A stretch of 64,000 bases of DNA, from the NCBI GenBank assembly GCA_016869715.1, contig VGDM01000016.1, positions 1-64,000 on the forward strand, given 5' to 3'. The notes beneath the pieces were generated by a model, which was not told the origin of the DNA, made no database searches, and saw only the letters and a program-made list of their open reading frames with translations. The translations under genes and the position numbers were made by a program. The stretch is from Alphaproteobacteria bacterium (GTDB lineage Bacteria > Pseudomonadota > Alphaproteobacteria > Acetobacterales > Acetobacteraceae). Shown one piece after another: positions 51,813 to 59,828 of this stretch (positions are counted from its first letter, which is position 1; each line of letters starts with the position of its first letter).

Positions 51813-52700
51813 TCAATGGCCGGGAAGCGCCAGGATCGCCGCGCGATAGGGCAAGGAAGGCACGGCGCCTTCGCGCGTGCAGGCCAAGGCGCCCGCCGTC
51901 ACCGCCAGCCGCAACGTCTTCTCCGGCTTGAAGCCTTCCGTGCTGAAGGCCGCGAAGGCGCCAAGGAAGGCATCGCCCGCGCCAGTGCTATCGACAACCG
52001 TCACGCAGGGCGGCGCAGCACCAATCACCACACCATCCGGGCGCGCCCAAAAGGCACCGATGGCCCCGGCAGTCACGATCACATCCCGCATTGTCTCGGC
52101 AGCGAGCGCGAGCGCCAGGGCAGCGGGCTCGGCCTCACGCTGCGCCAGAATGGCGGCTTCGGTTTGATTCAGCACCAGCATATCCGTGACGGACAGAAGC
52201 TCTGGCGTGATCGGTGCCGCGGGGGCGACATTCAGAATGCGGCGCGCGCCTGTCAGGCTGCGAAACAGCGCGGCAGTGGCCGCTTGTGGCGTTTCAAGCT
52301 GGGCGAGCACCACCGCAATATCATCGGGTGGTGTGAAGCCGGGCGGTAGGGTCAGCGCCGCATTGGCACCGGGGATGATGATGATTTGATTCTCGCCTGA
52401 TGCATCAAGCAGAATCGTAGCGGCGCCGGTCGGGGCTTGGGTGGCTTGCACTGCCTCAGCGGCGATACCTTCCTCAGCCCAAAGCGCGCGCGCGGCCTGG
52501 CCCGCTGCGTCAGCACCAATGGCTGCGATCATCCCAACGCGCCCACCCGCGCGTGCTGCTGCCACCGCCTGATTGCTGCCCTTGCCGCCATGAAATTCGG
52601 CCACGCCAAGCGCAGTCATGGTCTCGCCAGGTACGGGAAAGCGTTCAAGCCGCAGCACCGTGTCGCGGTTATAGGATCCGATCGCCAAAACGCCGCCCAT
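51813..52700 (-). CDS. Ribokinase, PfkB family
   Basis: A 295-residue sugar kinase. The start LAIGSYNRDTVLRLERFPVPGET and the motif FHGGKGSNQAVAAARAGG fit the ribokinase N-terminus, and VVDSTGAGDAFLGAFAAF is the PfkB signature with catalytic Asp. Phosphorylation of ribose or another nucleoside-derived sugar is likely. ATG 52700 is preferred to TTG 52709. It is divergent from the Liv operon by about 140 nt. Confidence 0.9.
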   Translation of the reverse strand: MGGVLAIGSYNRDTVLRLERFPVPGETMTALGVAEFHGGKGSNQAVAAARAGGRVGMIAAIGADAAGQAARALWAEEGIAAEAVQATQAPTGAATILLDASGENQIIIIPGANAALTLPPGFTPPDDIAVVLAQLETPQAATAALFRSLTGARRILNVAPAAPITPELLSVTDMLVLNQTEAAILAQREAEPAALALALAAETMRDVIVTAGAIGAFWARPDGVVIGAAPPCVTVVDSTGAGDAFLGAFAAFSTEGFKPEKTLRLAVTAGALACTREGAVPSLPYRAAILALPGH

Positions 52701-52843
52701 GGAGGCCAAGCCTGCGGGGCTACGCTGCGCGGGTCAAGCCTTGGCGATTCGCCGCTTGCTAAGCGGGGCAAAACCACGGCTAGATGCAAGGGCAATGACT
52801 GCTCGATTTCGAAAAACCCAAAGGCAGCGTGTGGGGAGGAGAA

Positions 52844-52915
52844 ATGGCCAATACTCGCCATCCGGCGCGGGGTTTCAACGCAGATGACGGGCCAATCCGC
52901 CATGCCGCTGCTTGA
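52844..52915 (+). CDS. Possible 23-residue leader peptide overlapping livG start
   Basis: A perfect-looking ribosome binding site (GTGGGGAGGAG at 52831-52841) is placed 3 nt before ATG 52844. This frame encodes 23 residues and stops with TGA at 52913, inside the first codons of the ATPase gene, in a different frame. The ATPase start itself (52884 or 52902) lacks a good site. A leader peptide with coupled reinitiation is possible; a frameshift in the ATPase N-terminus is another explanation. Confidence 0.4.
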   Translation: MANTRHPARGFNADDGPIRHAAA

Positions 52916-53687
52916 AGTGCGCGATATCGTTGTGCGTTTTGGCGGCGTTACGGCTGTTGCTGGCGTTTCCTTCGATGTGGAAGCAGGCCAGATCTGCGGC
53001 CTGATCGGCCCCAATGGCGCTGGCAAGACCACGCTTTTCAATGTCATCAGCGGCATTTATCGCCCGAATGAGGGCGATGTGCGCTTTGACGGCAAATTCA
53101 CCACCAATGAACCGCGCCACTGCATGGCCCCGCTTGGCCTTGGGCGCACCTTCCAGAACCTGGCCTTGTTCAAATCCATGACAGTGCGGGAAAACATCCT
53201 GGCCGGTGCGCATTCCGCCGGCCGCGCGGGGTTTCTCGGCAATGCGCTGCGGCTGCCGCGGGCGCGGGCGGAAGACAAGGCAGCGCGTGAGCGTACAGCT
53301 GAACTGCTTGTACTGCTGCAATTGGAAGCGGTGGCTGATCTGCCGGTGATCGATCTGCCCTTTGGCACGCAAAAACGGGTCGAGATGGCGCGTGCCCTAA
53401 TCAGCCAACCCAAACTTTTATTGTTGGATGAACCTGCGGGCGGGCTCAATCACGGTGAGGTGCATGAATTGGCCAACCTGTTCCAGGAGGTGCGGGCAAG
53501 CTTCAAGCTCGCGATCGTGCTCGTGGAACATCACATGTCGCTGGTGATGCGCGTGTCGGATAAGGTGGTGGCGCTTGATTTCGGCAAGAAGATTGCCGAT
53601 GGCACGCCGGATGAGGTGCGGAGCAGCCCAGAGGTGATCCGCGCCTATCTGGGTGATGGCCATGCGGATGCGGCCCATGCTGCTTGA
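52902..53687 (+). CDS. livG: Branched-chain amino acid type ABC transporter ATPase
   Basis: A 261-residue LivG-type ATPase. Walker A GPNGAGKTTLFN, the Q-loop-adjacent GLGRTFQNLALFKSMTV typical of LivG, signature DLPFGTQKRVEMARAL and Walker B LLLLDEPAGGLNHGE are complete. The final DFGKKIADGTPDEVRSSPEVIRAYLG is typical. ATG 52902 (MPLLEVRDIVV) fits the family; ATG 52884 adds six residues. It overlaps livF by 20 nt. Confidence 0.92.
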   Translation: MPLLEVRDIVVRFGGVTAVAGVSFDVEAGQICGLIGPNGAGKTTLFNVISGIYRPNEGDVRFDGKFTTNEPRHCMAPLGLGRTFQNLALFKSMTVRENILAGAHSAGRAGFLGNALRLPRARAEDKAARERTAELLVLLQLEAVADLPVIDLPFGTQKRVEMARALISQPKLLLLDEPAGGLNHGEVHELANLFQEVRASFKLAIVLVEHHMSLVMRVSDKVVALDFGKKIADGTPDEVRSSPEVIRAYLGDGHADAAHAA

Positions 53688-54381
53688 AGTGAAGAACCTG
53701 CGCTCCGGTTATGGCCCAACACAAGTTTTGTTCGGGTTGGATTTCGCGGTGGCGGAAGGCGGTGTGACTGCGCTGCTCGGCGCCAATGGTGCGGGCAAGA
53801 CCACCACCTTGCGCGCTGTATCGGGCCTTATTCGCCTGGAAGGGGAGGTTCTGCTGGCCGGCCAGCGCATCACGGGGTTGATGACGGAATCCATCGCGCG
53901 GCTTGGTGTCGCGCATGTGCCCGATGGGCGCGGCACCTTCATGGAATTGACGGTGGAGGAGAATTTTCGCCTGGGCACCTATACGCGGCGTGATCCTGAT
54001 GTGGCGGCGGATTTCGCGCGCATGTGGGAATGGTTCCCGCGCCTGAAGCAACGCTGGCGGCAACAGGCGGGCACGCTTTCGGGCGGAGAGCAGCAAATGC
54101 TCGCCGTCGCGCGCGCCTTGCTGCTGAAGCCAAAGCTCCTGTTGCTAGATGAACCAAGCTTCGGTCTCGCGCCGCTGATCGTGCAGGATATCTTTGGCAT
54201 TCTGCGGCGTATTCGCGAAGAGAGCGGTGTTGGCATACTGCTTGTAGAGCAAAACGCCAATCTGGCGCTTGATCTGGCCGATCACGCCTATCTGCTTGAG
54301 ACCGGCCGCATTGTCATGTCGGGCCCCGCTGCCGAGATCAGGCAGGATGAGGCCATTCGCCGTTCCTATCTGGGATATTGA
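53668..54381 (+). CDS. livF: Branched-chain amino acid type ABC transporter ATPase
   Basis: A 237-residue LivF-type ATPase with MLLEVKNLRSGYGPTQVLFGLDF, Walker A GANGAGKTTTLRAV, the LivF-typical VAHVPDGRGTFMELTVEENF, signature LSGGEQQMLAVARAL and Walker B LLLLDEPSFGLAP. Several Met codons occur at 53656-53677; 53668 is a compromise. It overlaps livG and precedes livH by 3 nt. Confidence 0.92.
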   Translation: MRPMLLEVKNLRSGYGPTQVLFGLDFAVAEGGVTALLGANGAGKTTTLRAVSGLIRLEGEVLLAGQRITGLMTESIARLGVAHVPDGRGTFMELTVEENFRLGTYTRRDPDVAADFARMWEWFPRLKQRWRQQAGTLSGGEQQMLAVARALLLKPKLLLLDEPSFGLAPLIVQDIFGILRRIREESGVGILLVEQNANLALDLADHAYLLETGRIVMSGPAAEIRQDEAIRRSYLGY

Positions 54382-54384
54382 AGG

Positions 54385-55257
54385 ATGGAAGCCTTTCTTT
54401 TGCAATTGACGGCCGGCATTGCCACCGGGGGCATTTATGCCTCGGTCGCGCTGGCGATTGTCATGATCTATCAGGCGACGCATCATGTGAATTTCGCGCA
54501 AGGCGAAATGGCAACACTTTCGACCTTTATTGCGCTGACCATGATCCAGGCAGGCCTGCCCTATTGGGTGGCCTTTGTCGCAACGCTGGTCGTGTCCTTC
54601 GTTATTGGTGCCTTGGTGGAACGCCTGATCATGCGACCGGTGCAGCATGCGCCGATCCTGACGCATGTTGGCGTTTATATCGGCATGCTGCTGATTATTG
54701 GCAATCTGACTGGCTGGGTCTTTGGCTACACCACCAAGGTATTTCCCTCACCCTTTGAAGGGGGCGGGCCGATGCTGGCTGGGCTTTTATCGTCGCATCA
54801 GCTTGGCAGCGTTGGCGTGACGCTTGCGGTGCTGATCCTGGTCTATTTGTTCTTCACGAAAACATCGCTGGGGCTCGCCATGCGGGCCGCGGCCTATAAC
54901 CCGCGCTCTGCACGCTTGGTCGGCATTCGTGTGGATGTGATGCTGGCGCTAGGCTGGGGCCTCGCGGCGGCGATTGGGTCCGTCGCTGGCATGATGGTGG
55001 CACCCATAGTTTTTCTTGATCCGAATATGATGCTTGGCATTCTGCTTTATGCCTTTGCAGGGGCGCTGCTAGGCGGGATAGATAACCCGCCAGGGGCGGT
55101 AATAGGCGGCTTCCTTGTGGGTGTGCTGGAAAACCTGGCGGGCGCCTATATCGTCGGGACCGATCTGAAGCTGACCGTCGCATTGGTGATCATCATCGGT
55201 GTGCTCGTTCTGAAACCTTCCGGCCTTTTTGGTCGTGTCGTCTTCACGCGGGTGTAA
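54385..55257 (+). CDS. livH: Branched-chain amino acid type ABC permease
   Basis: A 290-residue membrane permease with about eight hydrophobic segments, including LTAGIATGGIYASVALAIVMIYQATHHVNFAQGEMATLSTF, the LivH signature. The EAA-like loop NPRSARLVGIRVDVMLALGWGLAAAIGSVAGM and the C-terminal LGGIDNPPGAVIGGFLVGVLENLAG are also typical. It is the third gene of the Liv operon, and ends 4 nt before livM. Confidence 0.93.
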   Translation: MEAFLLQLTAGIATGGIYASVALAIVMIYQATHHVNFAQGEMATLSTFIALTMIQAGLPYWVAFVATLVVSFVIGALVERLIMRPVQHAPILTHVGVYIGMLLIIGNLTGWVFGYTTKVFPSPFEGGGPMLAGLLSSHQLGSVGVTLAVLILVYLFFTKTSLGLAMRAAAYNPRSARLVGIRVDVMLALGWGLAAAIGSVAGMMVAPIVFLDPNMMLGILLYAFAGALLGGIDNPPGAVIGGFLVGVLENLAGAYIVGTDLKLTVALVIIIGVLVLKPSGLFGRVVFTRV

Positions 55258-55261
55258 AAGC

Positions 55262-56266
55262 ATGATGCTTTCACCCGCACGGTTTGGTCTTGTAGTGCTC
55301 GGCCTTGCGGCAGCACTCGTACCGCTTTTGGTGCTGGAAAGCTTTCATTTGTTCCAATTGACCATGGCGGTGATTATGGCGCTCGCCGTGCTTGGGCTTA
55401 ATATCGTCACGGGCTATAATGGGCAGATATCTTTGGGGCATGGCGCGTTTTTTGCCATTGGCGCCTATGTCACCTCCATCCTGATGGCGCAGGCGGATTG
55501 GTCCTTTTATGCGACACTTCCATTTGCAGCCACCATATGCGGCATGGTGGGCTATGCGGTCGGGCTGCCGGCGCTCCGTTTGGGTGGGCTTTATCTGGCG
55601 CTGGTGACGTTTTCGCTCGCGGTCGCGGTGCCGCAATTACTGAAGCACAAGGCCTTGGAAGCCTGGACCGGCGGCGTACAGGGGCTGTTTCTGATGAAGC
55701 CCGATCCGCCGCGCTGGCTGACTTCCCTGGTGCCACTCGATGCGGATCAATTCATGTATCTCAATGTGCTGATCGTCTCCGGCATTTGTTTTCTGCTCGC
55801 CTGGAATCTGATCCGCGGGCGGATTGGCCGCGCGCTGATGGCAACTCGTGATCACCCAACAGCCGCCGAGGCGATGGGCATGGATATTGCCGCACTCAAG
55901 ACCGGCGCCTTTGCCGCAAGCGCCATGATTACCGGCGTCGCCGGCGCGCTTTCCGCCGTGGCGGTGGAATTCGTGGCTCCTGATAGCTTCACCTTCCTGC
56001 TATCTATCACGCTATTTGTCGGCATGGTGGTGGGCGGGGTCGCTTCCATCCTGGGATCAATCTTTGGCGGGCTATTCGTGCTATTCGTGCCAAATATCGC
56101 GGAGAGCATCAGCCGCGCCGCGCCGGGCGTGATTTATGGCATGATCCTGATCGTGTTCCTGTTTGTTCTGCCGGAAGGCTTCGCCGGTTTGGTGCGGCGC
56201 CTTTTGGCGAAGCTTTCATCGCCTGCAAACCCACAAACCAAAAAAGCGGAGAGGAACTCACTATGA
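55262..56266 (+). CDS. livM: Branched-chain amino acid type ABC permease
   Basis: A 334-residue membrane permease. The signature VLGLNIVTGYNGQISLGHGAFFAIGAYVT and the EAA-like RDHPTAAEAMGMDIAALKTGAFAASAMITGVAGAL are clear. About nine hydrophobic segments are visible, with LGSIFGGLFVLFVPNIAE near the end. ATG 55262 and 55265 are both possible; neither has a strong ribosome binding site, which suggests coupling to livH. It overlaps livK by 4 nt. Confidence 0.93.
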   Translation: MMLSPARFGLVVLGLAAALVPLLVLESFHLFQLTMAVIMALAVLGLNIVTGYNGQISLGHGAFFAIGAYVTSILMAQADWSFYATLPFAATICGMVGYAVGLPALRLGGLYLALVTFSLAVAVPQLLKHKALEAWTGGVQGLFLMKPDPPRWLTSLVPLDADQFMYLNVLIVSGICFLLAWNLIRGRIGRALMATRDHPTAAEAMGMDIAALKTGAFAASAMITGVAGALSAVAVEFVAPDSFTFLLSITLFVGMVVGGVASILGSIFGGLFVLFVPNIAESISRAAPGVIYGMILIVFLFVLPEGFAGLVRRLLAKLSSPANPQTKKAERNSL

Positions 56267-57468
56267 CCATTTCACGTCGTCTTCTTCTGGCTGGCAGCGC
56301 AGGCGCGCTCGCCGCGCCGCAAATCGCTGCTGCGCAGGAAGCGCCGGGCGTCACCGCGACCGAAATCCATATCGGCAGCACCAATGCGCTGTCCGGCCCG
56401 GTTTCATCCTATTCGGTGATTTCGCGCTGCCTGGAAGCCATGTTCAAGCGGCTGAATGATGCCGGCGGTGTGGGCGGGCGCCGCCTCAAATTCACTGTCT
56501 ATGATGATGCCTATCAGCCGCCGCGCACCCTGGAACAAACCCGGCGCCTGGTGGAACGCGATCGTGTCGCCTTCCTGTTCAATCAGCTTGGCACGCCGAC
56601 CAACAGCGCGGTGCATCGTTACGTTAATCAACGCTCCGTGCCGCATCTGTTCCTGGCGACTGGTGCCGATAAATGGGCCAATCCGCGCGAATTCCCCTGG
56701 ACCATCGGCTGGCAGCCCAGCTACCGCGTGGAAGCGCAGATCTACACCAAATACGTGCTGGAACAGCGGCCAAATGCAAAGATTGCGCTGCTCTATCAAA
56801 ACGATGATTTCGGGCGCGATTATCTGCATGGCGTACAGGATGTGCTGAAGGATCGCTTCCGTTCCATGGTGGTCACCGCCACCAATGAAGCAACCGATCC
56901 TACAATTGATAGCCAGATCGTGCAGCTTCAGGCCGCCGGCGCGGATGTGCTGATTTGCGGCGTGGTGCCGCGCTTTGCCGCCCAGGCCATTCGCCGCGTG
57001 CATGATATTGGCTGGCGGCCCATGATGTTCATGACCAATGTGTCCGTTTCGGTCGGTGTGGTCATGCAGCCGGCCGGGCCGGAGAAGGGGATCGGGCTCA
57101 TCACCTCGGACTACCGTAAGGACCAATCCGATCCCGCCTGGGCGCAGGATGCGGGCATGAATGAATGGCGCGACTTCATGCGCCGCTTCATGCCGGATGG
57201 TGATTTGGGCGACAATAATTACACCTATGGCTACGGCGTTGGCCTGACCATGATCCAGGTGCTGCGCCAATGCGGCACTGATTTCAGTCGGGAGAATGTC
57301 ATGAACCAGGCGCGGAATATCCGCCCTATGGACATCGCGACCCTGCTTCCCGGGATCAAGGTGCAGTCCCAGCCCGATAATTACAACGTGATCCGCCAGA
57401 TGCAGTTGCAGCGCTGGAACGGGCAAAGCTGGGAGCGCTTTGGCAATGTGATCGAAGGGGCGGGGTAG
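56263..57468 (+). CDS. Liv-type ABC transporter substrate-binding protein
   Basis: A 401-residue periplasmic binding protein of the Leu/Ile/Val (peripla_BP_6) class. It begins with a signal SRRLLLAGSAGALAAPQIAAAQ, then EIHIGSTNALSGPVSSY, and FLFNQLGTPTNSAVHRYVNQRSVPHLFLATGADKW. Such proteins also bind aromatic acids and amides, so the ligand is unknown. The amidohydrolases across the divergent ribokinase gene may use an imported compound. Confidence 0.93.
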   Translation: MTISRRLLLAGSAGALAAPQIAAAQEAPGVTATEIHIGSTNALSGPVSSYSVISRCLEAMFKRLNDAGGVGGRRLKFTVYDDAYQPPRTLEQTRRLVERDRVAFLFNQLGTPTNSAVHRYVNQRSVPHLFLATGADKWANPREFPWTIGWQPSYRVEAQIYTKYVLEQRPNAKIALLYQNDDFGRDYLHGVQDVLKDRFRSMVVTATNEATDPTIDSQIVQLQAAGADVLICGVVPRFAAQAIRRVHDIGWRPMMFMTNVSVSVGVVMQPAGPEKGIGLITSDYRKDQSDPAWAQDAGMNEWRDFMRRFMPDGDLGDNNYTYGYGVGLTMIQVLRQCGTDFSRENVMNQARNIRPMDIATLLPGIKVQSQPDNYNVIRQMQLQRWNGQSWERFGNVIEGAG

Positions 57469-57475
57469 CCGCCCT

Positions 57476-57514
57476 CGGAAGCGGGCCGCCGGCCGCCATG
57501 GCGGGCGGCTTCCG
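57476..57514 (+). terminator. Hairpin after the Liv operon
   Basis: CGGAAGC (57476-57482) pairs with GCTTCCG (57508-57514) around a very GC-rich inner region that can extend the stem, followed by TCCAAAAACC. It sits 8 nt after the binding-protein stop. There is no T-tract, so efficiency is uncertain. Confidence 0.45.
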
Positions 57515-57526
57515 TCCAAAAACCCC

Positions 57527-57554
57527 TTGACGTCAGCCCGCGCTCGGGTAGGAA
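57527..57554 (+). promoter_or_regulatory. Candidate promoter of rpmG
   Basis: TTGACG (57527-57532) with a 16-nt spacer to TAGGAA (57549-57554) resembles a sigma-70 promoter with a good -35 and a weak -10. It lies 51 nt before the rpmG start, with a short untranslated leader. Confidence 0.45.
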
Positions 57555-57605
57555 GGGGCTTTAATGCCTGAGGCCCACCTGGCCTCGGGCTTGGAGTTTC
57601 GACAC

Positions 57606-57773
57606 ATGGCCAAGTCAAACACGATCCTCATTCGCCTCGTCAGCAGCGCGGAAACCGGGTATTTTTATGTGACGAAGAAGAACACGCGTAACATCACCGG
57701 CAAGATGGAAAAGAGGAAGTACGACCCGGTGGCGCGCAAGCACGTGGTCTTCCGGGAAGCAAAGATTAAGTAA
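57606..57773 (+). CDS. rpmG: 50S ribosomal protein L33
   Basis: A 55-residue basic protein matching L33: [28 protein letters not shown], then a [18 protein letters not shown]-terminus. It has no zinc-binding Cys pairs, so it is the C-minus form. ATG 57606 is the family start; the frame opening at 57564 is not conserved. A promoter and a terminator flank it, so it is a monocistronic unit. Confidence 0.97.
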   Translation: MAKSNTILIRLVSSAETGYFYVTKKNTRNITGKMEKRKYDPVARKHVVFREAKIK

Positions 57774-57814
57774 TGCTTAGCGTCATGGCCGCGCTGCCTT
57801 GATGTAAGCGGCCG

Positions 57815-57836
57815 GGGCGGGATTTCCCGCCCTTTT
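57815..57836 (+). terminator. Intrinsic terminator of rpmG
   Basis: GGGCGGGA-TT-TCCCGCCC forms a perfect 8-bp stem followed directly by TTTT. It lies 42 nt after the rpmG stop, a classical rho-independent terminator. Confidence 0.8.
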
Positions 57837-57909
57837 GCGTTTGCGGTGGGTTTCCCGGTGACCGCGCATCCAAGCCGCAAGTCCCTCGGCCAAAGCCGTT
57901 AGGGTGCGG

Positions 57910-58531
57910 TCATACGGGGCGCCAATCCAACTCGCTCGCGGCTTCAACGCAGTTACGTCCGGAACCCTTGGCGCGGTACATGGCCGAATCGGCGGCGGCG
58001 ATCAGTGTCTCGGCTTCGGTTGTAAGGTCGGATAGGGTGCTACCGATACTCACCGTGACTGGTAGTTCGGCCTGGCCTAGATCAATCGGCCAATCGGCGA
58101 TGGCAGCGCGCAGCCTTTCCGCAATGACAGCGGTTTCCTCTGTGCCCGCGCCGGACATCACCACCAGGAATTCTTCCCCGCCATAGCGCGCCACAATATC
58201 GGAAGCGCGCACATGTTCGCGCAGCCGCACCGCCACTTCGTGCAAGGCAGCATCCCCCGCCGCATGGCCGTAATCATCACTGAGCGGCTTGAAGCGGTCC
58301 ACATCAATCATCAGCACGCCGCAGGCCGTGCTCGCGCGCAGCAGGGATTCCAAATGGCGAAAGACATAACGGCGATTGCGCAGGCCCGTGAGCCCATCGG
58401 AGACAGCAGGTTCCAGGGAACGATCAAACTCCGCGCGAAGGCGCGGCTGATATCGGCGTCACCTTACCTGATTGCGCGCGCGCGCGCAATTCTTCCTCAT
58501 TAATCGGGCGCAGCACGTGATCGGATGCGCC
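57910..58531 (-). pseudogene. Truncated pleD-like diguanylate cyclase (REC2 end, linker, GGDEF)
   Basis: The intact 3' part (57910-58353) encodes a GGDEF domain with the active site GGEEF and the I-site RASD five residues before it. Upstream on the minus strand, the frame still reads FDRSLEPAVSDGLTGLRNRRYVF, then an in-frame TGA (58459-58461), then ARNQVR. ASDHVLRPINEEELRARA, the end of a response-receiver domain, sits in another frame. The shift lies in a (GC)7 tract at 58474-58487, where one more dinucleotide would restore it. Earlier PleD domains are missing. A short GGDEF protein from TTG 58353 is conceivable. Confidence 0.7.
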
Positions 58532-58629
58532 CCTACCGCAACAGGGTGCGTGCCCAAATGGCGTTCCAGCCAGGCGGCGCCGGCTTCCAGCGTTAGGGCG
58601 CCAATCACAAGATGATCAATCTCAGCCAT
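58532..58629 (-). pseudogene. 5' remnant of a VOC (glyoxalase-like) gene
   Basis: From ATG 58629, about 33 codons read IDHLVIGALTLEAGAAWLERHLG, the start of a glyoxalase-like VOC protein. The rest of that protein is missing; the frame runs into pleD-derived sequence and ends at TGA 58459. This looks like a deletion joining two genes. Coordinates of the junction (about 58532) are approximate. Confidence 0.55.
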
Positions 58630-58630
58630 A

Positions 58631-58770
58631 TTACCCCCAGGCCTGCTCCAGTTTCTGGTGCGGCGCATGATCTCTGCCGAGTCCTGTCTCGGTCCCGCAG
58701 TGCTGCCAGCCAATGGCGTTCACGTGTTCAAAAGGATCAAGAAACCAATGCGCTCCACGTTCAGCAATGA
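58631..58770 (-). pseudogene. Possible 3' remnant of an unidentified gene
   Basis: On the minus strand, directly before the VOC remnant, about 45 codons ending in TAA (58631-58633) read as a plausible conserved C-terminus (GAHWFLDPFEHVNAIGWQH, then GRDHAPHQKLEQAWG). The 5' portion would lie under tadA and is not present. I cannot name the family. The left boundary is uncertain. Confidence 0.3.
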
Positions 58771-58812
58771 TTGACCCTGGACCAAAACACCAGGGCGCGG
58801 CAGGAAGGCACA

Positions 58813-59253
58813 ATGACGCCAATTGAAATCGCCCTGAACGAAGCCCGCGCCGCTGCCGCGCGTGGCGAAGCGCCGGTGGGGGCTGTCGTGACCGACAAGT
58901 CAGGCCAGGTGCTGGCGAGGGCAGGGAATGAGGTGGAAGCGCGCCATGATCCTTCCGCCCATGCCGAAATGCTCGCCTTGCGTGAAGCCGCCCAGCGCTT
59001 GGGCCAGACCAGACTGGCCGACTGCACGCTGACCGTGACGCTGGAACCCTGCCCCATGTGTGCCCAGGCGGCGTCCTTCTTTCGTATCGCGCGCGTGGTG
59101 TTCGGCGCCTATGATCCCAAGGGTGGTGGGGTGGTTCACGGGGCGCGGGTATTCGCGGCATCTTCCTGCCATCATCGCCCGGAAGTGGTAGGCGGCATGC
59201 GGGAAGCCGAAGCGGCTGCCCTGCTGCGCAGCTTTTTTGAGGCGAGGCGTTGA
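58813..59253 (+). CDS. tadA: tRNA adenosine(34) deaminase
   Basis: TadA converts A34 to inosine in tRNA-Arg(ACG). The 146-residue cytidine-deaminase-fold protein has the zinc and catalytic site HAEMLAL (His, Glu) and PCPMC (two Cys). ARDGEAPVGAVV-like RGEAPVGAVVTD at the N-terminus is also typical. ATG 58813 with AGGAAGG at 58802-58808 is chosen over 58771. It is an essential gene lying between decayed genes. Confidence 0.93.
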   Translation: MTPIEIALNEARAAAARGEAPVGAVVTDKSGQVLARAGNEVEARHDPSAHAEMLALREAAQRLGQTRLADCTLTVTLEPCPMCAQAASFFRIARVVFGAYDPKGGGVVHGARVFAASSCHHRPEVVGGMREAEAAALLRSFFEARR

Positions 59254-59312
59254 CGCCCGGCATGCACCGCAAGTAAGGCGCGCCGCGGTGGTCCCGAGTG
59301 GGAAGAAGCCGC

Positions 59313-59708
59313 ATGCGCCTGCTGAAGGGTTCTGAGCTGCTGCAAGGCTCGCATCACGAATTCATCCTGAGGATCTATCGGCAGATCTTGAACCGGGGTC
59401 CGGATGAATTCGGCTATCGCCATTTCCGTGACGTGCTGGAAGCAGATCCCGGCGCCGGGCAGCGCATTGCGGAAGATATGCTGACCAGCCATGAGGCCCG
59501 TCGCCTGGGGGAGGAGGTGCTGATCCTTTGTCAGGATGGCGCTTCCCTCGGCAGGGCGGTGGAGACGCTTTCGGCCGAAGCGCTGCTGGCCCTTTTTTTT
59601 CCGGCAAAATTCGAAAGGCTCGATCGCCCAGACCGCGTGCGCCTGGCAACCGCGCTCAAGGAGTGTTTGGCACTAGCCCGGAAGCGCCGCCGTTGGTGGC
59701 CCTTCTGA
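59313..59708 (+). CDS. DUF4214-like domain protein
   Basis: A 131-residue protein. The segment HHEFILRIYRQILNRGPDEFGYRHFRDVLE, followed by RIAEDMLTSHEARRLG, matches the DUF4214 repeat found in bacterial surface-layer and glycosylation-linked proteins. The rest is helical with a basic C-terminus (ARKRRRWWPF). The following DegT aminotransferase suggests a place in polysaccharide or glycan metabolism. ATG 59313 is preferred to GTG 59298. Confidence 0.7.
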   Translation: MRLLKGSELLQGSHHEFILRIYRQILNRGPDEFGYRHFRDVLEADPGAGQRIAEDMLTSHEARRLGEEVLILCQDGASLGRAVETLSAEALLALFFPAKFERLDRPDRVRLATALKECLALARKRRRWWPF

Positions 59709-59828
59709 GGCCGGCCGCATAATTTCACCTTGAAACAGGCGGAAAGGATTATTGATGGCCCAAGCCTTGGCATTCAGGCCTTTGGGGTTCAATTTCGCCC
59801 CTGAATTTTCGAAAGGGTCCCGTGCCTG

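Noticed and set aside
58459-58461. Reassigned TGA codon (as Trp or Arg) because several genes have in-frame TGA
   Set aside because: Many intact genes in the window end in TGA with 4-nt ATGA overlaps to the next gene, so TGA is read as stop.
58474-58487. (GC)7 tract as a Z-DNA or phase-variation switch
   Set aside because: The frame has an additional stop after the tract and the upstream gene is truncated, so slippage could not restore a full protein.
58631-59314. A 227-codon minus-strand frame through tadA
   Set aside because: Only the last 45 codons look conserved; the rest is the antisense shadow of tadA. Kept only as a low-confidence remnant.
59778-59800. GGGGTTCAATTTCGCCCC as a tRNA T-arm
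   Set aside because: No acceptor stem, D-arm or anticodon arm can be placed around it.
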